Below are positions 60,448 to 64,000 of a stretch of 64,000 nucleotides of DNA, piece by piece. The notes beneath the pieces are model-generated. The model did not search any database. It saw only the letters and a list, made by a program, of their open reading frames with translations, and had not been told where the DNA came from. How positions within the stretch are numbered: position 1 is the first letter of the stretch; each line of letters opens with the position of its first letter. The translations under genes were made by a program, and so were the position numbers. Origin of the DNA: Erigeron canadensis (lineage: Eukaryota; Streptophyta; Magnoliopsida; Asterales; Asteraceae); the NCBI RefSeq assembly GCF_010389155.1, contig NC_057761.1, forward strand, positions 46,548,213 to 46,612,212, read 5' to 3'.

Positions 60448-63400
60448 TCATAAATCCGCAAAGAAATCACTTGTGTTATCAAGGCCTCGAGCTCCTCCAT
60501 TATTTTTCCTCTTGGTACCTAAAAGCAGCAAAAACATGAAGCGACATTTTAATCCCCTGATAACTACTTCCTTTATTCGCTTTATACTTGTTCTAGGCGA
60601 GTACTATAATTCTTCTTTTTTAATTACAATAGTAAAAGTACCATCATTGTGTTTTTATATACAAAGCAGAAAAAAGATTCATGGAAGGTTTAAATGTTTA
60701 ATATACTTATGCATAAATAAACGAGTGTCAACTCGTCAAGAAATGTCAAGATTTTCTGGCCTGATTCATTAAAGCTATTGTTGGGAAAATGACAGGAATT
60801 TTAATTAGTTTATTTTACCTACCATAACAAGACGAAAAGTCAAAAATGACAAACAAAAAGGCTACCTTTAGAAGATTGTTGAGGAATATCATCAGTATCC
60901 ATATCCATCTCATCGTCATCACTGTCAGCGGCAGCTGATTTACCCTCTCCTTTCTTTCCAGAACCTTCTTGCAGGAGACTATCTATATCCCACAGCTGCA
61001 AACCAGAAATGGCGTCAATTGGTCAGTTATCCAATCAATAAGATATCGGGATAATAAGGGAAAACACACCTTCAATGTCGAGTCATGTGATATGCTTCCA
61101 AGCAACTTTTTATCATGAGAAAACGCTAAAACAGGAAAACACACATTAATGACAAAAATTGTTTCAAGATAGGTATTCAAAGACGAATAAAAGTCACCTC
61201 CCAGACCTTAAGTCATTTTGAAACATGTAGGATTTTTCAACCATTTTACTCATCTAGTTCGAATGGGTAAGGGATAAATAAATAGAAATAATAGATTTAG
61301 CCTAAAAGGGAACATGTCAAACATCACCTAATTAATAAGAGCTAAAGTATATTAACATTTTTTATTACAATATACGGAGTAACTTTTTTCCGTATCTGGC
61401 ACACCAACTATTTGTTAAAAAAAAGCCTGACAAATTTCAGTACTAGAATAACCTGTTATTTAACCCGTCCATTTTGCGACCTGCAGCCATTTACACAGCA
61501 GCTATCCCTGGTCAGTTGAACATTTTTTGGGTAATTGGGTGTATCACAAAAATTATACCCAAATGCATCAGCTAGCTTAACAAATAACAACAACCCGACG
61601 TTTCCTCTCCAAAGGGAGCAAAACAAGAGAAGGGTTGACCTTTCTCAACGCATACACAGCATAGGTGTGGCAAAATGGGCAGGCAGGGTTGACCATTTAA
61701 CATTTTATATATCTTTTTCAGGTCATATCATATATAAATAAAAAAAATTATGCATAATTTCAACAAAGGCACAAAAAACTAATTAATAGATGTAGCTGTA
61801 AACACTTTCTATGCTTGGTTAACTTCTAACTCATTTGACATGTTTTACTTATATAACCAAGTTTCATATTATCAACTTTCAGCACGTTAGCAATTACTAT
61901 CACCCAAATTGACCCATTTTCAGATAGATTCAAGCATATGAAGACAAATATAGAATGGATGCTCAATATGTAAACAAGGCTTACCAAGACGTTCCACAGG
62001 ATACTCTGAGTGCTCTGCAATTGGCTGAATTATTCTGTTGGGCAATATACCTACCAAACTAAACACAATACGGATAAAAGTTTAAATCTCAAAGAAAGAA
62101 ATTCAATTAAACAAGGTAACAAATTAAAACGGACTTCTCACCTGATGAGACCATTTTCGGTTCCAGCAATAACCCTCTCTTCATCAAGCTAAAGAAATAC
62201 GAAAAGGTATAATCAGTATTTTGTAATTACAACTTTCAATTCTTATGCCACCATTATAATGACAATAAACTAAACTCACCTTTAACAACACATTTACTGG
62301 GTTTGGAGATAGAACGGTAAACCGGTCACTGGAAATATAGACTGATTAAGTTTTCTTTTGAACAAAAGACTGAAGTTCAAATGAAAAATCATATTGCAAT
62401 TGCAAATAACATACATTTAGCATTCAGAATACCTGCAATCCTTGAAAAAACCCCAAGAGTATAATAACATCGTTCCGCTTTCAGTGCCACATATAACTTT
62501 TCGGCCGTTCTGAGTTTCAAACAAACAAACAGCATAAGTTACTAACAAAACTTGACTGCAATATAACAACATTATAATTTAAAAAAGAAGAAAAAATAGC
62601 ACATTCATACCTTCATTATTACTATTGATAATGGCTCATCTTCAGAAAACTCTGAACGAGTTTGAACCTACAAACAAAAAGGTGCAGCAAACAATATTTA
62701 TTATAACATCTTTGAAAATATTATCTTTAGATAAACACCCTTAAAAAAGACATACCTTGTTACTTCGCAGGTTACAAACAGATAGAGTGCCATCTCCACT
62801 AGATAGGTTGAATGTAAGAAAAAGAAAAAACACAATATGATAAATCAAGGTGAACACATTGGATACTTCCAAATAAAGGTAAAAGCAAATTACATAAAAA
62901 GGGGTAGTTAATGTTTATTTTTGTAATAATGGGGTAATGTTGATTTTGCGACAATAAACGGGGTTACTGATCATTTTGAAACATATAAAGGAGTGCCATA
63001 AAACCACCACATTTGAACAGTGTCTTACCCCCTTATATGTTTAGCGACCACCTTTTTGTTTAGAATTGATTGGTGACCCCTTTTATTGTCGCTAAATTGA
63101 CTGTAGCCTTTGATGCGAAAAGAACATTAATCATCCTTTTTTAAGCAATTTGCACTAAATGTAACTATTTTATACCCTTATATGTTTAGCGACCACCTTT
63201 TTGTTTAGAATTGATTGGTGACCCCTTTTATTGTCGCTAAATTGACTGCAGCCTTTGATGCGAAAAGAACATTAATCATCCTTTTTTAAGCAATTTGCAC
63301 TAAATGTAACTAGTTTATAAAAAAAAAAAAAATCAGACAGCTGATAAAAAAAAAGTGCTTATATTAATAATAATCCCTCTTCTGACATTCCCACAGATAC

Positions 63401-64000
63401 ACAGACTCGATTTTTGAGTGTTAAACTGATCCCTTTTTATCATTTTAAGATTATATACAAAGGTGTTTTGATTACAATGAAAAACTAGCAGATAACTCAC
63501 AATCTAAGCAGATGTTAAAAAAAAAAACATTTTGGGTTCACAAAACGAAAGACAATTACCTAGTTCCTAGAAGTTTCATGGAAACAGGCTCGAGGGTCAT
63601 ATCAGTAATGTACTCCTCATGAACTTGAAATGAATTGCAGCAAGATTGTTGTCTTGTATCCCAGACCTACACATTACAAATGTGGCAGAAAAATAAGTAT
63701 TAAATTAGGTAGAAGTCGGTTGAGATTGACCTTTATACACCAAGTAAGTGATTACTGATTACTATAAGATTTAGATACAATTATGAAATAGAATAAGAAA
63801 CCTTTATACACCCTTCATCACCTCCAGAAGCAATTGTTGTTTCTGTGAGATTGACCAATCGGTTAACAGCTTTCCTACAAACAAGAAAAAAACTTCGAGT
63901 AAATCTTAGGAATAACTAAATAGCCTACAACTTTTGCAGGAAATTAGGATACCTACTCATGACAATTTTCAAGACGTGCAACTGGAGATCCTGTTTCAAT
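60448..64000 (-). CDS. WDR55: WD40-repeat protein, WDR55 type (C-terminal 275 residues; 5' end outside window)
   Basis: In Arabidopsis WDR55 binds DDB1 and is a likely CUL4-DDB1 ubiquitin-ligase receptor needed for reproduction (recalled). Minus-strand exons: 64000-63957 (partial), 63874-63802, 63666-63560, 62798-62756, 62667-62611, 62509-62433, 62328-62280, 62188-62142, 62058-61985, 61125-61070, 60995-60866, 60518-60448 (TGA). All phases agree. WD blades are seen as ASGGDEGCIKVWDTRQ (a WDxR DDB1-binding motif), SGDGTLSVCNLRS, CGTESGTMLLYSWGFFKDC, AGTENGLISLVGILPNRIIQ and GSISHDSTLKLWDID. An acidic stretch (SDDDEMDMDTDD) and a basic KRK precede the conserved terminus DFFADL. Confidence 0.93.
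63030..63319. repeat. 145-bp tandem duplication in a WDR55 intron
   Basis: Two adjacent units, 63030-63174 and 63175-63319, each start CCCTTATATGTTTAGCGACC and differ at only about two bases. They lie in the intron between exons 63666-63560 and 62798-62756. Sequence at 62900-63000 is a diverged inverted match (ATAAACGGGGTTACTGATC), so the duplicated unit is one arm of an older fold-back element. Confidence 0.9.

Overview
This is plant nuclear DNA. It is AT-rich, has many introns with GT-AG borders, and carries Helitron, Mutator-like, PIF/Harbinger, SINE, LINE and LTR relics. The encoded proteins are closest, from memory, to eudicot orthologues. The style of the dispersed intron repeats and of the LTR suggests Asteraceae, but that is a weak inference. 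There is no operon, CRISPR array or prokaryotic feature.

Layout. (1) 419-5447 (+): last seven exons of COQ2/PPT1, the ubiquinone-pathway 4-hydroxybenzoate polyprenyltransferase. (2) 9146-21838 (+): a 14-exon Agenet-domain gene of the SWO1/G2484-1 family with a spliced leader carrying uORFs. (3) 23894-26208 (-): a complete four-exon KNL2-like gene with a SANTA domain but no recognisable CENPC-k motif. (4) 26694-30941: a 4.2 kb block between inverted repeats, with no gene seen. (5) 31803-37867 (-): a complete nine-exon O-fucosyltransferase-family gene. (6) 37868-47300: a repeat-rich stretch with a textbook Helitron, a second Helitron end beside two RPA70-like exons, a fold-back element holding a 29-bp minisatellite, a clade-A PP2C pseudogene and two copies of a Helitron-like family. 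(7) 47472-52350 (+): RNA polymerase III subunit C31 (RPC7-like). (8) 52384-55499: an unrecognised reading frame split by a 2.8 kb solo-LTR-like insertion. (9) 57188-59533: a PIF/Harbinger-type element with a Mutator-like element nested in it. (10) 60448-64000 (-): the C-terminal 275 residues of a WDR55-type WD40 protein, with its 5' end outside the window.

The host genes are ordinary single-copy housekeeping genes (ubiquinone synthesis, chromatin/splicing, centromere, protein glycosylation, Pol III, CUL4-DDB1/WD40) and show no functional clustering. Exon borders were assigned by hand from splice sites, reading phase and family resemblance, and every internal phase was checked to be compatible. 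The real interest is in the mobile-element record: several insertions still carry readable target-site duplications. I found no clearly undescribed biological system. The nearest candidates are the Helitron-like family with an unusual CTCG end and the unidentified frame broken by the LTR.
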